The notes beneath the pieces are model-generated. The model ran no database searches, was not told the origin of the DNA, and saw only the letters and a list, made by a program, of their open reading frames with translations. Below are positions 24,590-33,413 of a stretch of 64,000 nucleotides of DNA, piece by piece (the first letter of the stretch is position 1; every line of letters begins with the position of its first letter). The stretch spans positions 1 to 64,000 of the forward strand of contig JAYSZI010000071.1 in the NCBI GenBank assembly GCA_043738095.1, written 5' to 3'. The position numbers and the translations under genes are program-made. The DNA is from Lysobacter_K sp043738095 (lineage in GTDB: Bacteria > Pseudomonadota > Gammaproteobacteria > Xanthomonadales > Xanthomonadaceae).

Positions 24590-24660
24590 TGGTCGTGCCG
24601 CTCCGGGCTGTCGAATGTCAGGCCACCATGAGCGCGCGATCTAGAGTATTCACACCATGA

Positions 24661-25911
24661 TCAAGACCGCGCTCCGCGCCGCCCCGGCTTGCGACCTTTC
24701 GCCACCAGTTGATCGACGTCGTCGAGCGCGCGCTTGAGGCGCGCGGTGGTGTCGGTGTCGCGCGTGGGCGGCGATAGCCCGTCTAGGATCGAGCGCGTTT
24801 CGTCGTTGATGATGTCGTCGCGCAGCGCGATGCCATGCGCGGCCAGCAACGGCCGCAGCGTGTCGGCGCGCTGACGCAGATCGGCCAAAGTGTTGCGGTA
24901 AGCGATATCGCCGATGCGTCGTCGGGTGGAGAAGCTAAAGGCGTTGGCGAAGAACAGTTCGCCGTCCTGCGCATTGGGCTCGAACACCAGTTGGTCGATG
25001 TCCGGGTATTGCTGGCTGTAGCGCGCAAGACCGACTTGCATGCGCGACTGCAGCAGCGTGCGGAACGTCTGCGACAGCACGGCAGGCAGGCCGCCGGTGG
25101 CGAGGTTGCGCGCGCCAAGGGTCTCGCCACGCGTGTTGAATGGCACCAACGGGTTGATGCCAATCAACAGGTCAACGTCACGCTCAAGCACCACCGACGC
25201 ATGCATCGTGCGGCGCAGGGCGCCATCGACGAAGTGGCGGCCCTGCAACTCGACCGGCGGATACAACCCCGGCAGGGCGGCGCTGGCCTGCACGGCTTGA
25301 GAGATCGGCACGTGGTCCCAACCCTCGCCGCCAAAACGCACGGCCTCGCCGCTGTTGAGATCGACCGCGATTACGAATAGCGGCGCACTGAGCTCGCGGA
25401 AATCGTTGCTGCGCCCGCGACGGGTGAACACGTCCCGCAGGAAGCGTTCGACTTCCCTATTGTCGAACAGGCCGGCCGGAATCAAGCCGCCAAAGCGCGT
25501 GACCAGATCGGCCCACCGCGCCTCGCCCGGTGCAAACAGCAGTTCGCGCCACCAATCTGTCGCAAGTCGCGGCAGGCTTGCGGCGCGCTTGAGGTATTCG
25601 ACAAATGCCGGGCGCATGAACGCCTCGGGCTTGAACTGCACGTCGTCGCTGTCGCCGCTGATGAAGATCCGGCACATCTCGTCCGTGCCCATGCGATTGG
25701 CCAGGCCAGCTGCGAGAAACGCGCCGCTGCTGACGCCGACATAGCAATCCAGACGGGTGAAATCGAGGCCGTCTAGCGCCTCGTCGAGGGCACGCAGCGC
25801 GCCGAGCTCGTACATCGCGCCGATCGGCCCGCCGCCGGCGACTGCGAGGCCGATCTTGGGAGCGTCGGAGGGCTTGCGCGACCGATGCAAGGCAGAGTGC
25901 AGTGACAGCAT
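24661..25911 (-). CDS. patatin-like phospholipase
   Basis: A 416-residue cytosolic serine hydrolase with the Ser-Asp dyad of patatins: oxyanion loop AVAGGGPIGA (Gly26-28), nucleophile Ser61 in GVSSG, and the catalytic Asp in VDGALR near residue 230. The region after residue 300 is family-specific (PDIDQLVFEP, ANAFSFSTRRRIGDIAYR). It would hydrolyse phospholipid or another acyl ester; the specific substrate is unknown. It follows a phasin gene and lies close to a PHA-system gene, so granule-lipid turnover is possible. The end is Arg/Lys-rich. Confidence 0.88.
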   Translation of the reverse strand: MLSLHSALHRSRKPSDAPKIGLAVAGGGPIGAMYELGALRALDEALDGLDFTRLDCYVGVSSGAFLAAGLANRMGTDEMCRIFISGDSDDVQFKPEAFMRPAFVEYLKRAASLPRLATDWWRELLFAPGEARWADLVTRFGGLIPAGLFDNREVERFLRDVFTRRGRSNDFRELSAPLFVIAVDLNSGEAVRFGGEGWDHVPISQAVQASAALPGLYPPVELQGRHFVDGALRRTMHASVVLERDVDLLIGINPLVPFNTRGETLGARNLATGGLPAVLSQTFRTLLQSRMQVGLARYSQQYPDIDQLVFEPNAQDGELFFANAFSFSTRRRIGDIAYRNTLADLRQRADTLRPLLAAHGIALRDDIINDETRSILDGLSPPTRDTDTTARLKRALDDVDQLVAKGRKPGRRGARS

Positions 25912-26016
25912 GCTGGGGCGTATGGCGGGGTTCGGGCGAGTTTAGCCGATGCCCCGTGTTGGTTCGCCGAACGCGTCGACTTGCAGCTTCGACCCCCGGC
26001 CGACGACTATTTACCA

Positions 26017-26745
26017 ATGTCCAGTTCCACCGCTTTGCTTGTCCAGCGCCTGGCCAGCCTGCTGATCCGCCACCAGGCCCTGCACGACCACGACCACGAG
26101 CCGCGCAATCGCCTGCGCTGGTTGCCGGAAGTGCGGCGGTGGCAGGCGCAGCGGCTGGAAGCGAGCTTCGATCGGTTCCTGCGCGATCCGAAACGGCGGC
26201 CGGCGGCGCAGTTCTTTCTCAGTGATGTCTACAACGATCACGATTTCAGCCGTCGTGATGCCGATATTGCGCGGGTGCTACCCATGATGCAGCGACTGTT
26301 ACCGGCCCCGTTGCTGGCGACCGTGGCCGATGCGCTGGAGCTCGGCCTACTAACGCACGCGTTCGATCTGCGCATGGCGCGCGTACTGCAGCAGACGGCG
26401 CCCAAACGCCGCAAGCTCGACGCGGCGCTCTATGCGCAGGCTTATCGCGACTCCGGGCTGCCGCGCTTGCGGGGCCACCAGATCGAGGTAATGGCGCGCG
26501 TCGGCCTCGGTCTCGGGCAAGCCTTGCGGATACCTGGGTTGTCTACGTTGCTCAAACTCGCTCGTGGCCCGGCCAAGGCCGCTGGGTTGTCGGAGTTGCA
26601 GGGTTTCCTGGAACGGGGCTTCGCCGCATTCGGGCAATTGGGCGACGTGCGCGCATTCATCGCCGAGATCGAACAGGACGAGCGTGACGTGGCCCGGCGG
26701 CTGTTCGAGGACGACCCCGATCCATTCCGCGGCCGCATGGCGTGA
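26017..26745 (+). CDS. conserved hypothetical protein (FFL-x-D-x-Y-x-D-x-DFSRRDAD motif)
   Basis: A 242-residue soluble helical protein. The motif RRPAAQFFLSDVYNDHDFSRRDADIARVLP near residues 60-90 recalls a family of proteobacterial hypotheticals with a similar block, though I cannot name the domain. The start MSSSTALLVQRLASLL at 26017 is preferred over an upstream ATG. It is divergent from the patatin gene with 105 bases between starts and convergent with the PHA-system gene, which suggests a shared regulatory region with patatin. No membrane or signal segments. Confidence 0.7.
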   Translation: MSSSTALLVQRLASLLIRHQALHDHDHEPRNRLRWLPEVRRWQAQRLEASFDRFLRDPKRRPAAQFFLSDVYNDHDFSRRDADIARVLPMMQRLLPAPLLATVADALELGLLTHAFDLRMARVLQQTAPKRRKLDAALYAQAYRDSGLPRLRGHQIEVMARVGLGLGQALRIPGLSTLLKLARGPAKAAGLSELQGFLERGFAAFGQLGDVRAFIAEIEQDERDVARRLFEDDPDPFRGRMA

Positions 26746-26769
26746 AGCGTGACTGTGCGGCGTCGGCGG

Positions 26770-27045
26770 TCAGCTGAAGCGTTCTTCCAGCACGCGGCGG
26801 ATTTCGGTCTCGATCGGGCCCTTCAATGCCGACAACATGAAACCCAGTTGCGCGGTTACGTGCAGTAGGTGCGGTTCGAGCGCGATCTTGCCGTCGACGC
26901 CGCCGCGGGTGAAGGTGAGGGTGTCGCCGTCCCACTGGCAGGCCACTCCGAACCGATCAGCCAGCTTTTCGGCGACTTCTTCGACGGCTTTGCGTGCTTT
27001 TTTCGGCGCCAGCGAATGCGAATGGCGGATGTCGATGCTCGGCAT
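26770..27045 (-). CDS. polyhydroxyalkanoic acid system family protein (PHA_gran_rgn)
   Basis: A 91-residue protein with the layout of the PHA granule-region family: SIDIRHSHSLAPKKARKAVEEVAEKLADRFGV, followed by a beta sheet (QWDGDTLTFTRGGVDGKIAL) and the LGFMLSALKGPIETEIRRVLEERF helix. Members are encoded near PHA genes and bind to granules or regulate them; the exact role is not established. Here it is within 3 kb of a phasin gene, which supports the call. Confidence 0.88.
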   Translation of the reverse strand: MPSIDIRHSHSLAPKKARKAVEEVAEKLADRFGVACQWDGDTLTFTRGGVDGKIALEPHLLHVTAQLGFMLSALKGPIETEIRRVLEERFS

Positions 27046-27143
27046 GTCTGAAGTTCTCCACGGGGGCCGATGAGACCGGTATTGTGATGGGGCTGCCCGG
27101 TGGGTCCAAGGGGGATGGGCCGGGTCTAACGGATCGAAGTTAC

Positions 27144-27968
27144 ATGCTAGATTGCGCGCGCGTGAATTCCCTGAGACTTCGATTCCCTGACCGCGACCTG
27201 GCCGACCTCGTGCTGGCCCCGGGCGTGCACGCGATAGGCCGCGACCTCGAAGGGCTGCCGACCTTGGTCGAGGATCCCGACGAAGCGCTCGCCCAGTTCT
27301 GCGTCGATCGACGTGGCGTGTGGCTGCAGCTACATGACGGCGTACGCGGCATCCACGTCAATGGCCGCCCCGTGCGGCGCATGGCGATGGTCCGCGCTGG
27401 CGATTCGGTGTACATCGATGGCGTCGAGTTGTTGCTGCTCGGCAGCGAGCCGCAAGCGGCGGCCACCACGTCGGGTGCGAGCCGTCACCTGCCGGACGCA
27501 AGGCTGGTGTTGCGCGGTGTCGGTGGCCTGCACCACGGCCGTTGCTTCAGCCTTGACGTGCCGCGCCGTGTGGGCCGAGCCGGCGATTGCGACATCCGCA
27601 TCGTCGAGCCGGCATTTGCCGAACAGCATGCCGTGATCGAGCCGCACGGTGAGGGCGCCCTGCTGCGCAACCTGGGCTCCAGCACCGGCAGCTTGGTCAA
27701 TGGCCATGCGGTCCGCGATGCCGTGCTGCGTTCGGGCGACCAGGTGGTGTTCGATGCCCAGCACCGCTTCGTGCTCGAGTCGCCGAAAAGTGCGTCGGCC
27801 GCGCCTGAATTGCCGATCCTCGGCGATACCGACGAGTTCACGGCGCCCCTGCAGCCTCGGATCGCGCTCGCCCAGGTTTCGGCTATCCGGCGCATACCGT
27901 GGCTGTTGCTGGCGGCACTGATGCTGTCGACCGCGTTGAGCCTGCTGCTCCTTTACGGGGCGCGCTGA
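27144..27968 (+). CDS. FHA-domain protein with C-terminal membrane anchor
   Basis: About 274 residues. Two FHA-like units can be read: a weaker N-terminal one (VHAIGRDLEGLP, VNGRPVRRM) and a canonical one after residue ~120 (VPRRVGRAGDCDIRI, AEQHAVIEPHGEGALLRNLGSSTGSLVNGHAV), with the GR, H and N residues that contact phosphothreonine. The final ~22 residues are a single membrane helix (IPWLLLAALMLSTALSLLLLY), so it is a tail-anchored inner-membrane protein facing the cytosol. The start may be the ATG at 27144 or the GTG at 27162. No Ser/Thr kinase is nearby. Confidence 0.8.
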   Translation: MLDCARVNSLRLRFPDRDLADLVLAPGVHAIGRDLEGLPTLVEDPDEALAQFCVDRRGVWLQLHDGVRGIHVNGRPVRRMAMVRAGDSVYIDGVELLLLGSEPQAAATTSGASRHLPDARLVLRGVGGLHHGRCFSLDVPRRVGRAGDCDIRIVEPAFAEQHAVIEPHGEGALLRNLGSSTGSLVNGHAVRDAVLRSGDQVVFDAQHRFVLESPKSASAAPELPILGDTDEFTAPLQPRIALAQVSAIRRIPWLLLAALMLSTALSLLLLYGAR

Positions 27969-28093
27969 CAGGCAGTCCCGCGCACCGGCGGCCTAGCGGG
28001 CGAACCGGCATAAAAAGTTGCGCGGGAAACGATGGGTCCCACGCGTGCTGCGCTGCGGCATACTCAGGGCCCCCTGTTTCGATGGAGCGTTCC

Positions 28094-29179
28094 ATGACCC
28101 GCGCCTACAACTTCAGTGCCGGCCCCGCGACCTTGCCCGAACCGGTCCTGCTTCAGGCACAGGCGGAGCTGCTGGACTGGCGCGGCGTGGGCGCTTCGAT
28201 CGTCGAACTGAGCCATCGGGGACCCGAGTTCATGCAGGTCGCGGCGGAAGCCGAAGCCGACCTGCGCACGTTGATGGCGATCCCCGATGACTACGCGGTG
28301 CTGTTCCTCGCCGGTGGTGCGACCACGGCGCAGGCGCTGATCGCGCTGAACTTTTCGGCCCCGGGCCAAGTCGTCGATTACGTCGTCACCGGACACTGGG
28401 GCAAGACCGCGCTGAAGCAGGTCAAGTCGTACGTCACCGCCAATGTCGCCGCCAGCAGCGAGGCCAATGGCTTCCGCGACATCCCCGCGCGCGACAGCTG
28501 GCAGCTGTCGTCCGACGCCGCCTATGTGCACTACACCGCTAATGAAACCATCCACGGCGTCGAATTCACTGGCGTGCCCGACGTTGGCAACGTGCCGCTG
28601 GTCGCCGATTTCAGTTCCAGCATCGCCTCCGAGCCGCTCGACGTTTCCCAGTTCGGTGTGATCTACGCCGGCGCGCAGAAGAACCTGGGTCCGGTCGGCG
28701 TCAGCGTCGTGATCGTGCGCCGCGAACTGCTCGAACGCGCGGGCCAGCCGCGCGCCGAGATCTTCGATTACCGCGCCCACGTCAAGGGCGAATCGATGCT
28801 CAACACGCCGCCAACGTGGAATTGGTACCTCGCCGGCCTGGTGTTCAAGTGGATGCTGGCCGAAGGCGGTGTGAGCGAATTCGCGAAGCGCAATGCCCGC
28901 AAAGCGGCGCTGCTATACGACGTGATCGATCGTTCCGGCGGCTTTTATCGCAACGAGGTGGCGACGCAGGTGCGGTCGCGCATGAACGTGCCGTTCTTTC
29001 TGCACGACGAAGCGCTCGACAAGCCGTTCCTCGCCCAGGCGCAGGCGGCAGGGCTGATATCGCTCAAGGGCCACCGCGCGCTCGGCGGCATGCGTGCGTC
29101 GATCTATAACGCGATGCCGGAGGCCGGCGTGCAGGCGTTGGCGGCGTTCATGGGCGACTTCCGGGAACGGCACGGCTGA
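28094..29179 (+). CDS. serC: phosphoserine aminotransferase
   Basis: A 361-residue PLP enzyme that transaminates 3-phosphohydroxypyruvate in serine synthesis, and 3-hydroxy-4-phosphohydroxythreonine in pyridoxal phosphate synthesis. Diagnostic motifs are YNFSAGPATLPE at the start, FLAGGATTAQ, Lys196 in GAQKNLGP (Schiff-base lysine) and LKGHRALGGMRASIYNA at the end. The ATG at 28094 (MTRAYNF) fits the family; an in-frame ATG twelve bases upstream is possible. The stop overlaps the pheA start by one base (TGATG), beginning an amino-acid operon. Confidence 0.96.
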   Translation: MTRAYNFSAGPATLPEPVLLQAQAELLDWRGVGASIVELSHRGPEFMQVAAEAEADLRTLMAIPDDYAVLFLAGGATTAQALIALNFSAPGQVVDYVVTGHWGKTALKQVKSYVTANVAASSEANGFRDIPARDSWQLSSDAAYVHYTANETIHGVEFTGVPDVGNVPLVADFSSSIASEPLDVSQFGVIYAGAQKNLGPVGVSVVIVRRELLERAGQPRAEIFDYRAHVKGESMLNTPPTWNWYLAGLVFKWMLAEGGVSEFAKRNARKAALLYDVIDRSGGFYRNEVATQVRSRMNVPFFLHDEALDKPFLAQAQAAGLISLKGHRALGGMRASIYNAMPEAGVQALAAFMGDFRERHG

Positions 29180-30399
29180 TGGCGCTCCCGCCCCGCAAAC
29201 AACCAGCATCGGCGAAGCCGGTGCCCAAGGCCGTAGCTAAGGTCGTGACCAAGGCAACCAAGGCAACCAAGGCAACCAAGGCAAAGCCCTTGCCGGCGCC
29301 GGTGGCGTTGCCTGCAATTGCCACCCTCGACCTGCCGCAACTGCGCGAGCGCATTGACGGCCTCGATCGCCACATCCAGGCGCTGATCGCCGAGCGCGCG
29401 CAGTTTGCCGGCCAGGTCGGCAAAGCCAAGGGCAAACTCGCTGCGGCAATCGACTATTACCGGCCTGAGCGCGAAGCGCAGGTGCTGCGGCGTGTGGTCG
29501 ATCGCAACGACGGGCCGCTCAACGACGACGTGTTAGTGCGCGTATTCCGCGAAATCATGTCGGCCTGTCTTGCCCAGCAGGAGCCGCTGAAGATTGGATT
29601 TCTCGGTCCGGAAGGCACGCACTCGCAGCAGGCAGTGTTCAAGCATTTCGGCCACTCGGTGCACGGCCTGCCGCTGGCGAGCATCGAGGAAGTATTCCAG
29701 GAGGTCGAGGCCGGGCATGCGGATTTCGGCGTCGTGCCGGTGGAGAATTCGACCCAGGGCACGATCCAGTCGACGCTCGACATGTTCCTGACCTCGAAGC
29801 TCAAGATCTGCGGTGAGGTCGAACTGCGCATCCACCAGCACCTGCTGTCGCGCAGCGGCCGTATCGAGGACATCGAACGCGTCTACTCGCATCCGCAGTC
29901 GTTCGCGCAGTGCAAGGCCTGGGTGCGGCAATACCTGCCGAATGTCGAGACGATCCCGGTCGCGAGCAACGCCGAGGCCGCCCGCCGCGCGCGCAATGCC
30001 GACGACGCCGCGGCGATCGCCGGGGCCAGTGCCGGCAACGTGTACGGGCTCAAGAACGTCGCCGGCCCGATCGAGGACCGCCCCGACAACACCACGCGCT
30101 TCCTGGTGCTGGGCCGCGAGTTATTCCCGCCATCGGGCAACGACCGCACCTCGCTACTGATCTTCATCCAGGACCAGCCCGGTGCGCTGTACGACGTGCT
30201 GTCACCGTTCGCGCGCCACGGGCTGAGCATGAACCGGATCGAGTCACGACCGGGCCACACAGGCCGCTGGCAGTACGCGTTCTTTGTTGACATCGAAGGT
30301 CACGTGGAAGACGACGCGATGCGCGGGGCGATGGACGAACTTGCCCACGTCGCCCACAAGGTGAACGTGCTGGGCTCATACCCGGTGGCGATCACGTGA
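29179..30399 (+). CDS. pheA: bifunctional chorismate mutase / prephenate dehydratase (P-protein)
   Basis: 406 residues. A Lys/Ala/Thr-rich N-terminal extension (~45 residues) includes a KATKAT repeat not seen in standard P-proteins. The AroQ chorismate-mutase domain follows (LPQLRERIDGLDRHIQALIAERAQ, RPEREAQVL). The prephenate dehydratase domain has GFLGPEGTHSQQA and ENSTQGTIQSTLD, and a C-terminal ACT domain carries GALYDVLSPFARHGLSMNRIESRP, which binds phenylalanine for feedback control. It converts chorismate to phenylpyruvate for phenylalanine synthesis. It is translationally coupled to serC before it and hisC after it. Confidence 0.96.
   Translation: MALPPRKQPASAKPVPKAVAKVVTKATKATKATKAKPLPAPVALPAIATLDLPQLRERIDGLDRHIQALIAERAQFAGQVGKAKGKLAAAIDYYRPEREAQVLRRVVDRNDGPLNDDVLVRVFREIMSACLAQQEPLKIGFLGPEGTHSQQAVFKHFGHSVHGLPLASIEEVFQEVEAGHADFGVVPVENSTQGTIQSTLDMFLTSKLKICGEVELRIHQHLLSRSGRIEDIERVYSHPQSFAQCKAWVRQYLPNVETIPVASNAEAARRARNADDAAAIAGASAGNVYGLKNVAGPIEDRPDNTTRFLVLGRELFPPSGNDRTSLLIFIQDQPGALYDVLSPFARHGLSMNRIESRPGHTGRWQYAFFVDIEGHVEDDAMRGAMDELAHVAHKVNVLGSYPVAIT
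29251..29277 (+). repeat. nine-base tandem repeat inside pheA
   Basis: Three exact copies of AAGGCAACC followed by a partial fourth. Because the unit is a multiple of three, copy-number change alters only the length of the Lys-Ala-Thr N-terminal extension. Confidence 0.85.
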
Positions 30400-31610
30400 G
30401 CCAGCCGGCGCTGTCCGGCCAGCGCCCGTCGTTCGACGAAGCCTGGTTCGCGTCGCGTGCGCAGCCGGGAGTGCGCGGATTGCGCGCGTACGACCCCGGT
30501 CACGACCTGGTCGCGTTGCGGCGGGCCGCCGCCCACGGAGGGTCAAGTGTCGCGGAAGGCACGATGCCGGGAGCGGCTGCCGCGCATCTTCTTGAGTTGG
30601 GTTCCAACGAAAACCCGTATGGCCCGTCACCGGCCGCGCGCCGCGCGATTCTCGACCAGTTGCACGCCCTGCATCGCTATCCCGATCCGCTGGGCGCGGA
30701 CCTCAAACGCGCGCTCGTGCAGCGCCACGGCGTCGAAATAGACCAGATACTGCTTGGCAACGGCTCGCACGAACTGCTGATGCAGCTGGCGCAGGTGTTC
30801 GCCGGCCCCGGTGAGGGCGTGGTGTTCTCACGCTACGGTTTCGCGGTGTTCGCCCTGGCGACGCAGGCGGCAGGGGCGACCGCGCAGGTAGCTTCGGCTC
30901 TGCCACGCGAGGCCGCGATGCCACTGGGCCACGACCTCGACGCCGTTGCCGCGGCGATCACCCCCGCCACGCGCGTGGTGTACCTCGCCAACCCCAACAA
31001 CCCGACCGGCACTTGGTTCGGCCGTGACGCATTCGCGGCCTTCATGGCGCGAGTGCCGGCTGAGGTCATTGTGGTGATGGACGAGGCCTACGCCGAAATG
31101 GCCGAAGGCGAGGACGTCGCCACGGGGCTGGCGCTGCTGGCGACCCACCCGAACCTCGCAGTGACGCGCACCTTCAGCAAGGCGTATGGCCTGGCAGGCA
31201 TGCGCGTCGGCTACCTGCTGGCTGCGCCGGGTTTGGTCGCAGTGATGGAGCGGGTGCGCGAGAGCTTCAACGTCAATAGCCCGGCGCTCGCGGCCTGTGA
31301 AGCGGCGTTGGGCGACGACGCGCATCTGGCCTGGGGCTGCGCGCGCAACGCCGAGCAGCGCGCGGCACTGACTGCCGCGCTGCGCTCGCGTGGGTTGTCG
31401 GTGCTGCCCTCGCAGACGAATTTTTTGCTGGTGGAGTTCGGACCGGATTGCGCTGGCATCGAGGCGCAGCTGCTTGGGCGCAATGTGGTGCTGCGGCCGA
31501 TGCGCGGCTACGGCCTGCCGGAGTACCTGCGCATCACTGTGGGCACGCGCGAGGAGAATCGCGCATTGCTGGCTGCGCTCGATGCCGTGCTGCCGCGGGA
31601 GGGCAGCTAA
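30396..31610 (+). CDS. hisC: histidinol-phosphate aminotransferase (class I/II aminotransferase)
   Basis: 404 residues. It begins with GTG at 30396, overlapping the pheA stop (GTGA). The PLP fold is clear: LGSNENPYGPSPAAR at the start of the core, LANPNNPTGTW, MDEAYAEMA, and the Schiff-base Lys262 in TFSKAYGLAGMRVGYL; MRGYGLPEYLRITVG closes it. The chemistry is transamination of imidazole-acetol phosphate. In operons of this serC-pheA-hisC-aroA type, HisC homologues may serve aromatic amino-acid transamination instead of or as well as histidine, and the location fits that. The N-terminal ~65 residues are longer than the usual HisC start. Confidence 0.9.
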   Translation: MSQPALSGQRPSFDEAWFASRAQPGVRGLRAYDPGHDLVALRRAAAHGGSSVAEGTMPGAAAAHLLELGSNENPYGPSPAARRAILDQLHALHRYPDPLGADLKRALVQRHGVEIDQILLGNGSHELLMQLAQVFAGPGEGVVFSRYGFAVFALATQAAGATAQVASALPREAAMPLGHDLDAVAAAITPATRVVYLANPNNPTGTWFGRDAFAAFMARVPAEVIVVMDEAYAEMAEGEDVATGLALLATHPNLAVTRTFSKAYGLAGMRVGYLLAAPGLVAVMERVRESFNVNSPALAACEAALGDDAHLAWGCARNAEQRAALTAALRSRGLSVLPSQTNFLLVEFGPDCAGIEAQLLGRNVVLRPMRGYGLPEYLRITVGTREENRALLAALDAVLPREGS

Positions 31611-31927
31611 GGCTGCCTGTTCGTTGGGCCTCTGAGAAGCAGAGCGAATCGTTCAAGACCCACGACGATGTGGAACAGGGTAAAGCGATGCGAGCCAAGC
31701 GCATATCGCCGGCCGGGCCCACTCGAGAGATGCTGTAGCGGGTGGCCTAGTCACTTTGACCATCGTTGCAGAGGTGCCGGAGGTTTGCACTTGCGGGCCC
31801 GAGGTGCAAAGGCATCTCGGTTCGAGATACTTGCGGTATGGGGCACGGCACCACCGCCCGGTTTGATCCGACAAGCAGCTTCGCTGCGCCCTCTTTCGCG
31901 ACAACGAAAATCAGAGAAGCAGAACCC
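31611..31927. other. gap inside the amino-acid gene cluster
   Basis: 317 bases between hisC and aroA. No gene or strong terminator found; only very short frames. An aroA promoter is likely here, but no clear consensus can be given. Confidence 0.35.
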
Positions 31928-33271
31928 ATGAGCGACACCCGTCTCGACTGGATTGCCCAACCCGGCGCCCCGCTGCGCGGCAGCGTCGGTGTCCCAGGCG
32001 ACAAATCGGTGTCGCATCGCGCCGTGATGCTCGGGGCGCTGGCGGAAGGCACTACCCACATCCGCGGATTCCTCGAAGGCGAAGACACGCGGGCGACGGC
32101 GCGGGTGTTCTCGCAACTCGGCGTGCGCATCGATACGCCCAGCGCCAGCGAACGCATCGTCCACGGCGTCGGCCTGCATGGGCTGCGCTGCAGCGATTTC
32201 GCGCTGGACTGTGGGAATGCCGGCACCGGCATGCGTCTGCTCGCCGGGGTGCTGGCCGGACAATGCTTCGACAGCACGCTCGTCGGCGATGCCTCGTTAT
32301 CGCAGCGCCCGATGCGGCGCGTGATCGAGCCGCTGGCAGCGATGGGGGCACAGATCGACGCCGAAGCCCGCGACCTGCCGCCGTTGCGCATCCGTGGCGG
32401 TCGCCGCCTGCACGGGATCGACTACGCCTTACCGATCGCCAGCGCGCAGGTGAAATCGGCAGTGCTGCTGGCGGGCTTGTACGCCGAAGGCGAAACCGTC
32501 GTGCGCGAGCCGCACCCGACTCGCGATTACACCGAGCGCATGCTCGCCGCCTTCGGCTGGCCGATCAGGTTCTCGCCCGGCGAGGCCCGGCTCAGTGGTG
32601 GACACAAGTTACGCGCCACGTCCGTCGACGTACCCGCGGACTTCTCGTCGGCCGCGTTCTTCCTGGTCGCGGCGACCCTGATCCCCGGCTCTGAGCTGCG
32701 CATCGAGGCGGTCGGCATGAACCCGCGCCGCACCGGTTTGCTGCAGGTGCTGCGGGCGATGGGAGCCGACATCGAAGAGCTAGACGCGCGCGAGCAGGGC
32801 GGTGAACCGGTAGCCGACCTGCGCGTGCGTTATGCGCCGCTGCGTGGCATCGAGGTGCCGCCTGCGCTGGTGCCGGACATGATCGACGAGTTTCCCGTGC
32901 TGTTCGTGGCGGCTGCTTGCGCGTCCGGCACGACGCTGATCCGCGGCGCCGCCGAACTGCGGGTGAAGGAATCCGACCGCCTTGCGGCCATGTCCAGCGC
33001 CCTGCGCGTGCTCGGCATCCGCGTCGATGAAAGCAGCGATGGGGCCGCGATCGAAGGCGGGCGCCTGCGCGGCGGCCTCCACGCCATCGTAGACAGCCAC
33101 GGCGATCACCGCATTGCCATGAGCCTGGCGATCGCCGCGCAGATGGCCGATGGCGAAGTTCGCATCGGCGATGTCGCCAACGTCGCGACATCGTTCCCGG
33201 GCTTCGTGGCATTAGCTATCGCAGCGGGGATGCAACTGCGCGAACGCGGCATGCCGCCCGGTGCCGCGTGA
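31928..33271 (+). CDS. aroA: 3-phosphoshikimate 1-carboxyvinyltransferase (EPSP synthase)
   Basis: 447 residues. It transfers the enolpyruvyl group of PEP to shikimate-3-phosphate, the sixth shikimate step and the glyphosate target. Motifs: VPGDKSVSHRAVMLGA, LDCGNAGTGMRLLAG (PEP loop), SAQVKSAVLLAGLYAEG, and RVKESDRLAAMS. The glyphosate-contact loop reads GNAGTGMR, the ordinary class-II-like Ala form. The start MSDTRLDWIAQPG at 31928 is chosen because the family begins at this point; a longer frame starting at 31766 has no coding support. Confidence 0.96.
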   Translation: MSDTRLDWIAQPGAPLRGSVGVPGDKSVSHRAVMLGALAEGTTHIRGFLEGEDTRATARVFSQLGVRIDTPSASERIVHGVGLHGLRCSDFALDCGNAGTGMRLLAGVLAGQCFDSTLVGDASLSQRPMRRVIEPLAAMGAQIDAEARDLPPLRIRGGRRLHGIDYALPIASAQVKSAVLLAGLYAEGETVVREPHPTRDYTERMLAAFGWPIRFSPGEARLSGGHKLRATSVDVPADFSSAAFFLVAATLIPGSELRIEAVGMNPRRTGLLQVLRAMGADIEELDAREQGGEPVADLRVRYAPLRGIEVPPALVPDMIDEFPVLFVAAACASGTTLIRGAAELRVKESDRLAAMSSALRVLGIRVDESSDGAAIEGGRLRGGLHAIVDSHGDHRIAMSLAIAAQMADGEVRIGDVANVATSFPGFVALAIAAGMQLRERGMPPGAA

Positions 33272-33394
33272 TGTGATTCCGCTAATCGGCAGGGTCTAGG
33301 TCGATGCGCGTTCGCGCCGGCACCGGCAGGCAAGTCAGACCCACATTACCGAAAGCGATCTAGCTAGTAGGCCCTCGACTAACCGGACATACCC

Positions 33395-33412
33395 GCGCGC
33401 CCGCGGGCGCGC
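33395..33412. other. 18-base perfect GC palindrome between convergent genes
   Basis: GCGCGCCCGCGGGCGCGC is self-complementary and abuts the stop codon of the minus-strand TonB gene. It can act as a stem at the 3' end of both transcripts but has no U tract, so it is not a standard intrinsic terminator. Confidence 0.5.
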
Positions 33413-33413
33413 A

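Noticed and set aside
31766..31927. 54-codon N-terminal extension of aroA
   Set aside because: EPSP synthases begin at about the MSDTRLDW point; the extension has no similarity and includes an unlikely Cys/Arg-rich stretch.
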